From: Caulobacterales bacterium 32-69-10
Lineage (GTDB): Bacteria; Pseudomonadota; Alphaproteobacteria; Caulobacterales; Caulobacteraceae
Direction: 5' to 3'
Assembly: GCA_002280485.1 (NCBI GenBank)
Contig: NCED01000077.1
Coordinates: forward strand, 1 to 5,988
Length of the DNA: 5,988 bases
Below the pieces are notes generated by a model. The model had not been told where the DNA came from and did not search any database. It saw nothing but the letters and a program-made list of their open reading frames with translations. Shown in pieces: positions 1 through 5,931 of this stretch. Position 1 is the stretch's first letter. Each line of letters begins with the position of its first letter. The position numbers were made by a program, and so were the translations under genes.

Positions 1-335
1 GGCGTGCGCCAGCCGCCCCAGTCGGAGGGGTCGGTGACCACCACGGGGAAGGTGCCGGGGAAGGGGTGGTGGCTGCAGTTCTCGGGGGCCTGCCACTTGT
101 TGCGGGCGCGCATCAGCCGCCATTCGCCGGCGGTTTCGTCGGCGGGGGCCTCCTCGGCGTCCTCGGCCCTCAGCTCGTGGGCGAGGAATTCGCGGCCCAG
201 ACCGACATCGTAGGTGATGCGCACGGGCTCGTCGAAGCCCTTGGCCCAGACCGGCTGGATCTTGTCGATCGTCGCCCAGGCGCCGACCGACTCCACCCAG
301 ACTTTCTGATGTTTGTGGAACTGAGCCTTGGCCAC
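1..335 (-). CDS. Trp-rich hypothetical protein, N-terminal part (runs off left edge)
   Basis: An open frame begins at a GTG codon (335-333) and continues uninterrupted for 111 codons to the window edge, so the C-terminus is missing. It begins (M)AKAQFHKHQKVWVESVGAW. A GGGA ribosome-binding-like sequence lies 7 bases before the GTG, and no ATG is available in this frame upstream, which supports the GTG start. The visible part is soluble-looking, with no signal peptide or membrane segment. It is rich in tryptophan (seven in 111 residues: 13, 20, 30, 72, 81, 106, 109). It has an acidic stretch around residues 57-67 (AEDAEEAPADE) and ends in a WGGWR-type motif just before the edge. I do not recognise a named family; it reads like a conserved alphaproteobacterial hypothetical protein, which is an impression and not a search result. 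It lies 75 bases downstream of the glycosyltransferase on the same strand, so co-transcription is possible. Confidence 0.75.
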   Translation of the reverse strand, partial: MAKAQFHKHQKVWVESVGAWATIDKIQPVWAKGFDEPVRITYDVGLGREFLAHELRAEDAEEAPADETAGEWRLMRARNKWQAPENCSHHPFPGTFPVVVTDPSDWGGWRT

Positions 336-410
336 CGAACCATCCCGCTGCGACGTAAACCGCAGGCAGGATGCGGGAAAATCATTGCCGCAGCGTCAAC
401 CCGCGTCCGA
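336..410 (-). other. Intergenic gap with weak hairpin and weak promoter-like hexamer
   Basis: This 75-base gap separates the glycosyltransferase stop from the GTG of the next gene on the minus strand. Two weak signals are visible. A small GC-rich hairpin (CCGCA at 360-364 against TGCGG at 372-376, 7-base loop) is followed on the minus strand by only three T residues, too few for a convincing terminator. A TTGACG hexamer on the minus strand (394-399) would make a good -35 element, but the sequence 17 bases downstream (CCGCAT, 371-376) matches the -10 consensus at only two positions. A longer 7-bp inverted repeat (346-352 and 389-395) encloses both. The gap could carry a partial terminator or an internal promoter; the sequence does not decide. 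Confidence 0.25.
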
Positions 411-1655
411 TCACCGCCGCCCGACCAGCCGCAGGGGGGCGACGGGCGCCGCGCCTTCGCCGCTCAGCGCGCCGTAGAAGCTGGCCAGCCGCTCGAAGGT
501 GCAGCCCCAGCCGTGACGGGAGACGGCCCGCGCCCGGGCGGCGGCGCCGATGGCGCCCAGATCGCGGGCGAACAGGGCCTCGATGGCCTCGGCCAGATCG
601 GCGGCGGTCGGGCGCGGGGCGAGCTGGCCCACCTCCTCGTCCACCAGTTCGCACACCCCCCCGGCCTCGACCCCAACCACGGGCAGGCCGCAGGCCATGG
701 CCTCCAGCACCACGAGGCCGAACGGCTCCTGGTGGTTGGCGTGGACGAAGGCGTCGCAGCTGGCGATCAGGCGCGCCACCTCGAAGGGGTCGGGCCGATA
801 GCCGAGGAAGGTGGCGCCCGGCTGCGGCTGGCAGCCGGTCCCGGCGCCGATGAGCAGCAGGTGATAGTCGGGCCCAAGCCGGGCGACGGCGTCGAGCATG
901 ACGTCGATGTTCTTCTCGCGCGCCGGGCGGCCGGCGAAGACCAGCAGCCGGGTGGAGGCGGGCAAGCCGAGCTCGGCGCGCAGGGCGGCCGGATCGGCGC
1001 GCTCGGGCGTGAAGGTCGTGGTGTCGACGCCCAGGGGCTGGATGTGCACGCCGAAGACGCCCGCGTCGTCGAGGCGCTCGGCGATGTGGCGGCTGGGGGC
1101 CACCACCCGGTCGAAGCGGCGGACCAGCTGGGCCCACCGGCGGCGCACGCCCGGCTCTGCCCACGCCCCCATATGCAGGCCGGCCAGGGCGGCCGGGTCG
1201 GAATGGCAGAAGGCGACGGCCGGCACGCCGAGGCGTTCGCGGGCGTCCAGGGCCGCATGGCCGGGGCCATAGGGGTCGCCGGCCTCGATCACGTCGGGGC
1301 GCAGGGCGACGAGGTGATCGGCCCAGCGGCGGGGGGAAGCGGGGCACCGGTAGCCGTCGCCGAACGGCATGCGGACCGCGGCCACAGTGACCATGCCCAT
1401 CTCCGGTCGGGCGTTCTCGGCCCCTGGGACCACCAGGGTGTGGCGGACGCCCCTGCGGTGCTCGGCGAACCAGGCGCGCTTGGCCAGCAGGTAGCGTTTG
1501 ACCCCGCCGCTCTTGGGGGCGAACAGCATGGTGGTGTCGACGAGGCGCGCCCCGTGGCCGCCGCCCGACCAGGCGGGGTCGGTCCAGGCGCTGGATGCAC
1601 CGGCCGGAGCGCTCGGAACAGACTCCTCCGGCTGGGTCCGCCAGTGCAAAACCAA
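411..1655 (-). CDS. GT4-family glycosyltransferase (group 1)
   Basis: This is a cytoplasmic GT-B fold, retaining glycosyltransferase expected to move a sugar from a nucleotide-sugar donor to an acceptor such as a cell-surface lipid or polysaccharide; donor and acceptor cannot be read from sequence. Residues are numbered from the farthest upstream possible start, TTG at 1730. The glycine-rich N-terminal motif LFAPKSGGVKRY lies at 69-80, FCHSDP at 174-179 and the interdomain region APSRHIAERL at 211-220. The C-terminal donor-binding domain begins LLVFAGRPAREKNIDVML (262-279). The family's EX7E signature is present as E335-P-F-G-L-V-V-L-E343, followed by EAMACGLPVV and GGVCELV. The start is uncertain: the first in-frame ATG (1529) falls at residue 68, beside the conserved motif, so it is too far in. 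In-frame alternatives are TTG 1730, TTG 1703, GTG 1673, TTG 1655 and TTG 1649. I chose TTG 1655 because a GGGGG run sits about 6 bases upstream and because 1730 lies inside an inverted repeat. Confidence 0.9.
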   Translation of the reverse strand: MVLHWRTQPEESVPSAPAGASSAWTDPAWSGGGHGARLVDTTMLFAPKSGGVKRYLLAKRAWFAEHRRGVRHTLVVPGAENARPEMGMVTVAAVRMPFGDGYRCPASPRRWADHLVALRPDVIEAGDPYGPGHAALDARERLGVPAVAFCHSDPAALAGLHMGAWAEPGVRRRWAQLVRRFDRVVAPSRHIAERLDDAGVFGVHIQPLGVDTTTFTPERADPAALRAELGLPASTRLLVFAGRPAREKNIDVMLDAVARLGPDYHLLLIGAGTGCQPQPGATFLGYRPDPFEVARLIASCDAFVHANHQEPFGLVVLEAMACGLPVVGVEAGGVCELVDEEVGQLAPRPTAADLAEAIEALFARDLGAIGAAARARAVSRHGWGCTFERLASFYGALSGEGAAPVAPLRLVGRR

Positions 1656-1710
1656 AATCGCGCCCCCACACACACCTTGACCGCAAGCCGGCCAGACTAC
1701 CAACGCACGA

Positions 1711-1737
1711 CTTAGCCTTGTGTTCGTCAAGGCTTAG
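1711..1737. promoter_or_regulatory. Inverted repeat, candidate operator in divergent promoter region
   Basis: AGCCTTG (1714-1720) and CAAGGCT (1728-1734) form a perfect 7-bp inverted repeat around a 7-base centre. Adding two further matched pairs beyond one T-T mismatch extends it to 9 of 10 pairs over 1711-1737. The core TTG-N7-CAA also satisfies the T-N11-A pattern of LysR-type regulator boxes (T1718, A1730). It lies between the divergent glycosyltransferase and monooxygenase, about 57 bases before the monooxygenase ATG. The position suits an operator controlling one or both genes, but no LysR-type gene is in the window to act on it. There is no T tract, so an intrinsic terminator is unlikely. 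The regulator and the function are inference. Confidence 0.4.
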
Positions 1738-1794
1738 ACTGGATGGTCTGTAAGCTTGGCCACGACGTCAAGCGTTGAAGGATTTCGTTAACCC

Positions 1795-2958
1795 ATGCGC
1801 ATCGTGCTCGCTGGCGCTGGAATAGGCGGCCTGACGGCGGCGATCGCCCTCGCCGGCCGCGCCGAGGTGGTGGTGCTGGAGCAGGCCGCGGCGCTGAGCG
1901 AGGTCGGGGCCGGCCTCCAGCTCGGCCCCAATGCGACGCGGGTGCTGCAGCGGCTGGGGCTGGGCGAGGGCCTGGACGCCATCGGCTTCGAGCCCGAGGC
2001 CATCGTCGTCCGCGACGCCGCCTCGGGCGCCCAGATGCTGCGCCAGCCCCTGGGCGACGCCGCCAGGGCGCGGTGGGGCGCGCCCTATCTGCATGTGCAT
2101 CGCTCGGACCTGCAGCGGCTTTTGCGCGGCAGGGCGATGCAGACGGCCGAGCTTCGCCTGGGGGCGCGGGTCGAGGGGCTGGAGCAGGACGCAGGCAGGG
2201 TGTCCTTGCGCCTGGCCGGCGGCGAGACGGTGAAGGCCGACGCGGTGATCGGCTGCGACGGCCTGCGCTCGGTGGTGCGGGCCGCCCTGTTCGGCGCGGG
2301 CCGGCCGCGCTTCACCGGCATGAGCGCGTGGCGGGGCACGGTGGCCGCCGACCAACTGCCCGCGGGGCTGGTCCCCCCCGTGGCCGCCATCTGGACGGGC
2401 AGGGGGCGGCACTTCGTCCACTACTATGTTCGCGGCGGCGCCCTGGTGAACTTCGTCGGCGTGGTCGAGGGCGCGGACTGGACCGCAGAATCCTGGACCG
2501 AACAGGGCGACAAGGCCGACCTCGCCCGCGACTTCGCCGGTTGGCCGGCGCCCGTCGCGGCCCTGATCGCGGCGGTCCCGGAGGCCTGGCGCTGGGCCCT
2601 GTTCGACCGGCCCCCGCTGGCCGCCTGGTCCCGAGGCCGGGCCACCCTGCTGGGCGACGCCGCCCACCCCATGCTGCCCTCGTTCGCGCAGGGCGCCTCC
2701 CAGGCCATCGAGGACGGGGAGGCGGTCGCCCGCCACCTGCTCGGCGGTGCGGACGTCGTGGCGGCGCTGGCCGCCTACCAGGACGAGCGGCTGGCGCGCA
2801 CCACCCGTGTCCAGGCCCTGTCGCGCCGCAACGCCCGGCTGTTCCACCTGGGCCAGGCGGCCCGGGTGCTGTTCGCCGGCGAGGCGGCGGTCGCCCGCCT
2901 GACCGGCTCGGACGGCCCGGCCCGGTTCGACTGGCTGTATGGATACGGGCGAACCTGA
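1795..2958 (+). CDS. FAD-dependent monooxygenase, group A (salicylate hydroxylase / UbiH-like)
   Basis: A 387-residue single-component flavoprotein hydroxylase, of normal length for the family. Such enzymes use NAD(P)H and O2 to hydroxylate aromatic or related substrates in the cytoplasm. The three family fingerprints are present. GAGIGG (7-12) in the N-terminal beta-alpha-beta fold binds the FAD ADP moiety, with E29 as the ribose-binding acidic residue. The DG motif is at CDG 154-156 (AVIGCDGLRSVVR). The GD motif is GDAAHPM at 287-293, followed by the usual QGASQAIEDG (299-308). HRSDL (102-106) matches the conserved FAD-contacting HRxDL segment, and the C-terminal WLYGY is common in salicylate-hydroxylase-like members. 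The ATG at 1795 places the glycine motif at the expected distance; AAGGA at 1778-1782 is a possible but rather distant ribosome-binding site (12 bases). It is divergent from the glycosyltransferase and monocistronic, so the neighbourhood does not reveal the substrate. Confidence 0.93.
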   Translation: MRIVLAGAGIGGLTAAIALAGRAEVVVLEQAAALSEVGAGLQLGPNATRVLQRLGLGEGLDAIGFEPEAIVVRDAASGAQMLRQPLGDAARARWGAPYLHVHRSDLQRLLRGRAMQTAELRLGARVEGLEQDAGRVSLRLAGGETVKADAVIGCDGLRSVVRAALFGAGRPRFTGMSAWRGTVAADQLPAGLVPPVAAIWTGRGRHFVHYYVRGGALVNFVGVVEGADWTAESWTEQGDKADLARDFAGWPAPVAALIAAVPEAWRWALFDRPPLAAWSRGRATLLGDAAHPMLPSFAQGASQAIEDGEAVARHLLGGADVVAALAAYQDERLARTTRVQALSRRNARLFHLGQAARVLFAGEAAVARLTGSDGPARFDWLYGYGRT

Positions 2959-2970
2959 CCCCCGCGCTTT

Positions 2971-2994
2971 GCCCACAGCGACGCCCACAGCGAT
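2971..2994 (+). repeat. 12-bp tandem direct repeat
   Basis: GCCCACAGCGAC (2971-2982) is followed immediately by GCCCACAGCGAT (2983-2994), identical at 11 of 12 positions. It lies 12 bases after the monooxygenase stop codon. It may be a slippage duplication or a pair of protein-binding half-sites on one face of the helix; the sequence alone does not say. Confidence 0.7.
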
Positions 2995-3087
2995 GTAAGG
3001 GCGCGGTTCATGCGCCGGCCGCTACAAAGGGGTGATATCGAGCCTGAGGGCTCAGAAGGCCCCGGTGCGTAGAACACTGGACAGATC

Positions 3088-3093
3088 GAGAGG
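3088..3093 (+). promoter_or_regulatory. Ribosome-binding site of copC
   Basis: GAGAGG lies 6 bases before the ATG at 3100, a good Shine-Dalgarno match and spacing. It fixes the copC start, which also gives a complete signal peptide. Confidence 0.7.
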
Positions 3094-3099
3094 TTCGCC

Positions 3100-3462
3100 A
3101 TGAAGACCCAGCTCAACGCCCTCGCCGCCCTGACCGGCGCCGCCGCCCTTCTGGCCGGCGCCCCGGCCTGGGCCCATGCCCACCTGGTCGCCTCCAACCC
3201 GTCGGCCAACGCCACGGTCGCCGCGCCCAAGACCATCACCCTGACCTTCAGCGAGAAGCTGGCGCCGGCCTTTTCCAGCTTCGAGCTGGTCACGGCCGCC
3301 AAGGGCAAGGTGGCGGTGAAGACCGCGGTGTCCAAGGACGGCAAGTCCATCACCGGCGCCCCGCAGGGCGCCCTGGCGGCGGGCGCCTACAAGATCACCT
3401 GGAAGGCCGCGTCGTCCGACGGTCACCGGATGACGGGTGAGATCGCCTTCAAGGTGAGCTGA
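3100..3462 (+). CDS. copC: CopC-family periplasmic copper-binding protein
   Basis: A 120-residue secreted protein of the CopC/PcoC/YobA family, a small beta-barrel that binds copper in the periplasm. The first 25 residues are a signal peptide: K2, a hydrophobic Ala/Leu core at about 6-20, and a cleavage site AWA|HAH after A25. Cleavage leaves H26 as the mature N-terminal residue. In characterised CopC proteins the Cu(II) site uses the N-terminal His plus an Asp and His in a DGH motif near the C-terminus; here DGH is D107-G108-H109, or mature 82 and 84. After the signal peptide the only methionine is M111, so the Met-rich Cu(I) site of Pseudomonas syringae-type CopC is absent. This suggests a Cu(II)-only (C0-1) class protein, an inference from residues. 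It is followed 2 bases later by copD, the usual pairing (as in E. coli yobA-yebZ), and is presumably co-transcribed and cotranslated with it. Confidence 0.93.
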   Translation: MKTQLNALAALTGAAALLAGAPAWAHAHLVASNPSANATVAAPKTITLTFSEKLAPAFSSFELVTAAKGKVAVKTAVSKDGKSITGAPQGALAAGAYKITWKAASSDGHRMTGEIAFKVS

Positions 3463-3464
3463 CC

Positions 3465-4385
3465 ATGCTGGAGCCTGCGGTCGTCGTCCTCAGGCTGATC
3501 CAGTACGCGGCCGTGGCGATCCTGATGGGGTCGCCCCTCTTCTTCGTCTACGCCCTGCCCGCCGCAGGGCCGGGCTCGGCGGCGCAGGCGCCTTGGGCGC
3601 GGGGGCTTCTCGCGGCGGCAGGCGCCCTGCTCGCCGTCAGCGCTCTCATGGGCCTCGTGGCCCAGACGGGGATCATGGCCGGCTCCCTGTCCGAGGGGCT
3701 GAAGCCGGAGTCCCTCATCGCGGTGGTCACCGGCATGGGCCTCGGCATGGCGGGCGTCGCGCGGGCGGCGTGCGGCGCCCTCGCCGTCGTTCTGGTCCTC
3801 AGCCTGCCGCCCGGCCGCGCGGCCTGGCTGGCGGTGGCGGCCCTGGGCGCGATCGCCGCCGCCAGTTTCGCCTGGATGGGGCACGGCGCGGCCACCGAAG
3901 GCGCGGGCCACTACCTGCACCTCGTGGCCGACATCCTCCACGCCTGGGCCGCGGCGATCTGGGTCGGGGCCCTGTGGGTCTTCCTTCTCCTGGCCAGGGC
4001 CGGCGCCCCCGGCCCCGGGGCGGTCGCCGCCCTGCACCGGGCCCTGCAGCGCTTTTCCGGCGTCGGGACGATCCTGGTGGCGATCCTCGTCCTCACCGGC
4101 CTGATCAACAGCGGGTTCCTGGTCGGGCCGGACCGGATCGAGGCGCTGTGGACCACGCCCTACGGCCGGCTGCTGAGCCTGAAACTGGCGGTCTTCGCCG
4201 GCATGCTGGGCCTGGCCGCGGCCAATCGCTTCCGCCTCACCCCGGCGCTGGGCCTGGCGCTGGAAGCGCCCGGCGCGGCCCTGGCCGCCCTGCGGCGCAG
4301 CCTGATGTTTGAAACGGCGCTTGGCCTCGGCGTCCTCGCCTTGGTCGCCTGGTTCGGAACCCTGGCCCCGCCGGCCGCGGGCTGA
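3465..4385 (+). CDS. copD: CopD-family inner-membrane copper homeostasis protein
   Basis: A 306-residue integral membrane protein of the CopD/PcoD/YebZ family, thought to work with CopC in moving or handling copper across the inner membrane; the mechanism and direction are not settled for the family. About eight hydrophobic segments are visible, roughly at 5-30, 46-70, 91-113, 118-138, 153-177, 198-218, 236-254 and 281-300. Family-like landmarks are WMGHG (137-141), the His-containing segment GHYLHLVADILHAWAAAIWVG (148-168), TPYGRLLSLKL (231-241), AANR (252-255) and the C-terminal helix ending WFGTLAPP. The His residues H140, H149, H152 and H159 near the membrane boundary are plausible metal ligands, which is inference. 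The ATG lies 2 bases after the copC stop, and AAGGTGA inside the copC end (3451-3457) is a well-spaced ribosome-binding site, indicating translational coupling. Its stop lies inside a palindrome shared with the convergent regulator gene. Confidence 0.92.
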   Translation: MLEPAVVVLRLIQYAAVAILMGSPLFFVYALPAAGPGSAAQAPWARGLLAAAGALLAVSALMGLVAQTGIMAGSLSEGLKPESLIAVVTGMGLGMAGVARAACGALAVVLVLSLPPGRAAWLAVAALGAIAAASFAWMGHGAATEGAGHYLHLVADILHAWAAAIWVGALWVFLLLARAGAPGPGAVAALHRALQRFSGVGTILVAILVLTGLINSGFLVGPDRIEALWTTPYGRLLSLKLAVFAGMLGLAAANRFRLTPALGLALEAPGAALAALRRSLMFETALGLGVLALVAWFGTLAPPAAG

Positions 4386-4396
4386 GGCTCAGCCCG
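4378..4396. terminator. Perfect 19-bp palindrome at convergent gene ends, candidate bidirectional terminator
   Basis: CGGGCTGAGGCTCAGCCCG is a perfect inverted repeat: nine-base arms around the single base G4387. It includes the TGA of copD (4383-4385) and, on the other strand, the TGA of the regulator (4391-4389), so both genes end within the same hairpin. As RNA it can form an 8-bp stem with a GGC loop on either strand. Neither side has a T run, so it is not a textbook intrinsic terminator. It may act as an RNA 3'-end stabiliser or as a weak bidirectional or assisted terminator. Confidence 0.55.
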
Positions 4397-5810
4397 GCGC
4401 GAAGGGATAGGCCGAGATGGCCTTGGTGAATTCGTCGACGACCAGGGTGCGGGTCACCGGCTGGGCGGCGCGCTGGGGACAGGCGGGCCGTTCGCACAGG
4501 GTGCACACCGGGCCGATCGGGGTGACGGCCGGCGCGGCCAGGTCGAGGCCCCGCGAATAGATCAGCTGGCCCGCGTGCTTGAGATCGCAGCCGAGGCCGA
4601 TGGCCAGGTCGGCGTCCTCGTCCCAGGTCTGGGCGGCGCGGCGCACGGTGCGGGCGATGGTGAAGTAGCGGCGCCCGTCGGGGGTCTCGACCACCTGGGT
4701 CAGCACCCGGCCGGCGTTGCGGAAAGCGGCGTGGATGTTCCAGCGCGGACAGGCGCCGCCGAAGCGCGAGAAGGGGAAGTCCGTTCCGGCGAAGCGCTTG
4801 GAGATGTTGCCGGCCGCGTCGAGCCTCAGCATGAAGAAGGGCACGCCCCGCGTTCCCGGCCGGGCCAGGGTGGTCAGGCGGTGGCAGGCCTGCTCGAAGC
4901 TGACCCCGAAGCGGGCGCAGACGCGGTCCAGGTCGTAGCGGGTCTGCTCGACGGCGGTGTGGAACCCCTCGTAGGGCATGATGATCGCCGCCCCGAGGTA
5001 GTTGGCGAGGCTGACCTTCAGCAGGGACCGGACCGCGCGGTCGGGCGGGTTGGCGCGGTCGGCCAGGGTGTTGATCAGGTCGCCATGCTCCAGCAGGGCG
5101 AGGTGGTAGGCGAGGGCGAACAGGCGGCCCGAACTGTCGAGCAGGTCGGAGATGAGCAGTCGGCGGCGGTGGTGGTCGAAGCGGCGGACCATGCCGACCA
5201 GGACCTCGGACGGCACGATCTGCACCCGGGCCCGACAGACCTCCTGCAACCGCTCGGTGAGGGCGGAGGACAGACCGGCGTCCGTCTTGGTCAGGGCGGC
5301 GTAGGTCGCCTCCGCCGCCGCCTCGAGTTCCGGGAAGAAGTTCTTCTGGGCCTGGATGAAATCGCGCACCCAGTCGGACGGGACGCCGACGCGGAGCGCG
5401 CCGATCGAGGCGTCGTCGCCCAGAGCTCCCGCCCGGCCACGGTCCTGGAAGGCCTGGTAGAGACGCATCACGCCCTCGGCGAGCGCCGGCGCGTTGTCGA
5501 CCATCTCGGCGACCTCGTGCCGGGAGATGCCGAGGTCCTGGAACAAGGGGTCGCTGAACACCTCGGACAGGCCGCTGACCCCCGACGCCGGGTCGTCGGC
5601 GGTGAGGTTGCGCAGGTCGAGGTCGAAGGTCTCAGCCAGGCGAAGAAGCACCTGGGCGGTGACCGGCCGCTGATTGCGCTCCAGCAGGTTCAGGTAGCTG
5701 GCCGAGACGCCGACCTCTCGCGACATGGCGGCCTGGGTCAGGCCGAGGTCGCGCCTCAGCCGGCGCAGGCGGGCGCCCAGGAACAGCTTGCGGTCCGCCG
5801 ACTTGTCCAT
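4389..5810 (-). CDS. ScfR/RamB-type XRE transcriptional regulator (short-chain fatty acyl-CoA responsive)
   Basis: A 473-residue cytoplasmic DNA-binding regulator, normal length for the RamB/PccR/ScfR group. These proteins sense short-chain acyl-CoAs and control genes of acetate, propionate or glyoxylate-type metabolism. Residues about 11-67 form an XRE helix-turn-helix (GLTQAAMSREVGVSASYLNLLERNQRP at 23-49). The middle, about 170-310, is ImmA/IrrE-like, but where peptidases carry HExxH this protein has FALAYHLALLEHG (231-243), so the zinc-protease site is lost, as is usual in these regulators. The C-terminal ScfR domain carries GGACPRWNIHAAF (351-363) and a cysteine cluster CTLCERPACPQRA (436-448). 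The ATG at 5810 gives the standard N-terminus, yet no Shine-Dalgarno sequence precedes it; a leaderless transcript is possible. It is convergent with copD, only 3 bases between the stops, and divergent from the gene at 5945, its likely target. Autoregulation is likely from the operator-like sites upstream. Confidence 0.92.
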   Translation of the reverse strand: MDKSADRKLFLGARLRRLRRDLGLTQAAMSREVGVSASYLNLLERNQRPVTAQVLLRLAETFDLDLRNLTADDPASGVSGLSEVFSDPLFQDLGISRHEVAEMVDNAPALAEGVMRLYQAFQDRGRAGALGDDASIGALRVGVPSDWVRDFIQAQKNFFPELEAAAEATYAALTKTDAGLSSALTERLQEVCRARVQIVPSEVLVGMVRRFDHHRRRLLISDLLDSSGRLFALAYHLALLEHGDLINTLADRANPPDRAVRSLLKVSLANYLGAAIIMPYEGFHTAVEQTRYDLDRVCARFGVSFEQACHRLTTLARPGTRGVPFFMLRLDAAGNISKRFAGTDFPFSRFGGACPRWNIHAAFRNAGRVLTQVVETPDGRRYFTIARTVRRAAQTWDEDADLAIGLGCDLKHAGQLIYSRGLDLAAPAVTPIGPVCTLCERPACPQRAAQPVTRTLVVDEFTKAISAYPFAPG

Positions 5811-5817
5811 GCTGGAA

Positions 5818-5846
5818 AATATGTCACTGATTTACAAGCCGCACAA
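5818..5846 (-). promoter_or_regulatory. Candidate promoter of the ScfR-type regulator (possibly leaderless)
   Basis: On the minus strand, TTGTGC (5841-5846) and CATATT (5818-5823) are separated by exactly 17 bases. They match the -35 consensus at three positions and the -10 at four. Only 7 bases separate the -10 from the regulator ATG, so transcription would start at or next to the start codon, which would explain the missing ribosome-binding site. One TTTACAAG copy (5831-5838) lies in the spacer, where a bound repressor would block polymerase. The promoter is a prediction from sequence. Confidence 0.35.
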
Positions 5847-5862
5847 ATTCCATGTTTACAAG
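5831..5862 (+). promoter_or_regulatory. Two TTTACAAG direct repeats, candidate ScfR operator
   Basis: TTTACAAG occurs at 5831-5838 and again at 5855-5862, 24 bases start to start, inside the most AT-rich stretch of the window. ScfR/RamB regulators are known to bind TTTGCAAA-like sequences, often in pairs; TTTACAAG differs from TTTGCAAA at two positions. A further partial match, TTTGCGG, follows at 5869-5875. The location between the divergent regulator and its neighbour suits an operator serving both genes. The assignment to this regulator is inference. Confidence 0.45.
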
Positions 5863-5931
5863 ATTGCTTTTGCGGCCCTGTTCGCAGGCGCAGCAGGCGC
5901 GTTATCGGTTCGTGGACGGCATGTAGCCGCC

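Larger units (their letters stand above)
2959..3099. other. Intergenic region before copC: tandem repeat and small hairpins
   Basis: This 141-base gap probably holds the end of the monooxygenase transcript and the copCD promoter. It contains a 12-bp tandem duplication (2971-2994, separate entry), a GGCGC/GCGCC hairpin (3000-3004 with 3012-3016, 7-base loop), and a GAGCC-TGAG-GGCTC hairpin (3040-3053) overlapping an alternative CTGAG/CTCAG pairing (3044-3055). None is followed by a T run, so none is a convincing intrinsic terminator. GCTACAAA (3021-3028) resembles the Caulobacter -10 pattern, but no -35 element lies at the right distance. I see no recognisable copper-regulator operator. Confidence 0.4.

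Noticed and set aside
382..1686. A second long minus-strand frame overlapping the glycosyltransferase.
   Set aside because: Its protein is dominated by Arg, Pro and Gly, typical of a shifted reading of GC-rich coding DNA, with no recognisable motif.
66..1715. A 549-codon open frame on the plus strand, antisense to the glycosyltransferase.
   Set aside because: It is longer than the real gene but has a composition of Gly, Ala, Arg, Pro and His with no domain motif. The minus strand carries a clear GT4 signature over the same bases. Long antisense frames are expected at this GC content.
1724..1739. A TTGACG hexamer and GCTAAGTC on the minus strand near 1710-1730, considered as a Caulobacter-type promoter for the glycosyltransferase.
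   Set aside because: The elements are separated by only about 7-8 bases, shorter than the accepted 10-14, and the hexamer is part of the inverted repeat. A promoter here is possible but not supported enough to call.
1768..2988. A 406-codon minus-strand frame opposite the FAD monooxygenase.
   Set aside because: It is the mirror frame of a gene with three unmistakable flavoprotein motifs and has no motif of its own.
3021..3028. GCTACAAA as a -10 element for copCD.
   Set aside because: No -35-like sequence lies at a suitable distance upstream.
2073..3035. A 320-codon plus-strand frame overlapping the monooxygenase in another phase.
   Set aside because: Arg/Gly/Pro-rich shadow of the real gene, with no start-site support.
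4389..5810. The regulator as an ImmA-type metalloprotease of a phage or toxin-antitoxin switch.
   Set aside because: The HExxH site is absent, and the length plus the cysteine-containing C-terminal domain match ScfR/RamB regulators, which are housekeeping metabolic regulators.
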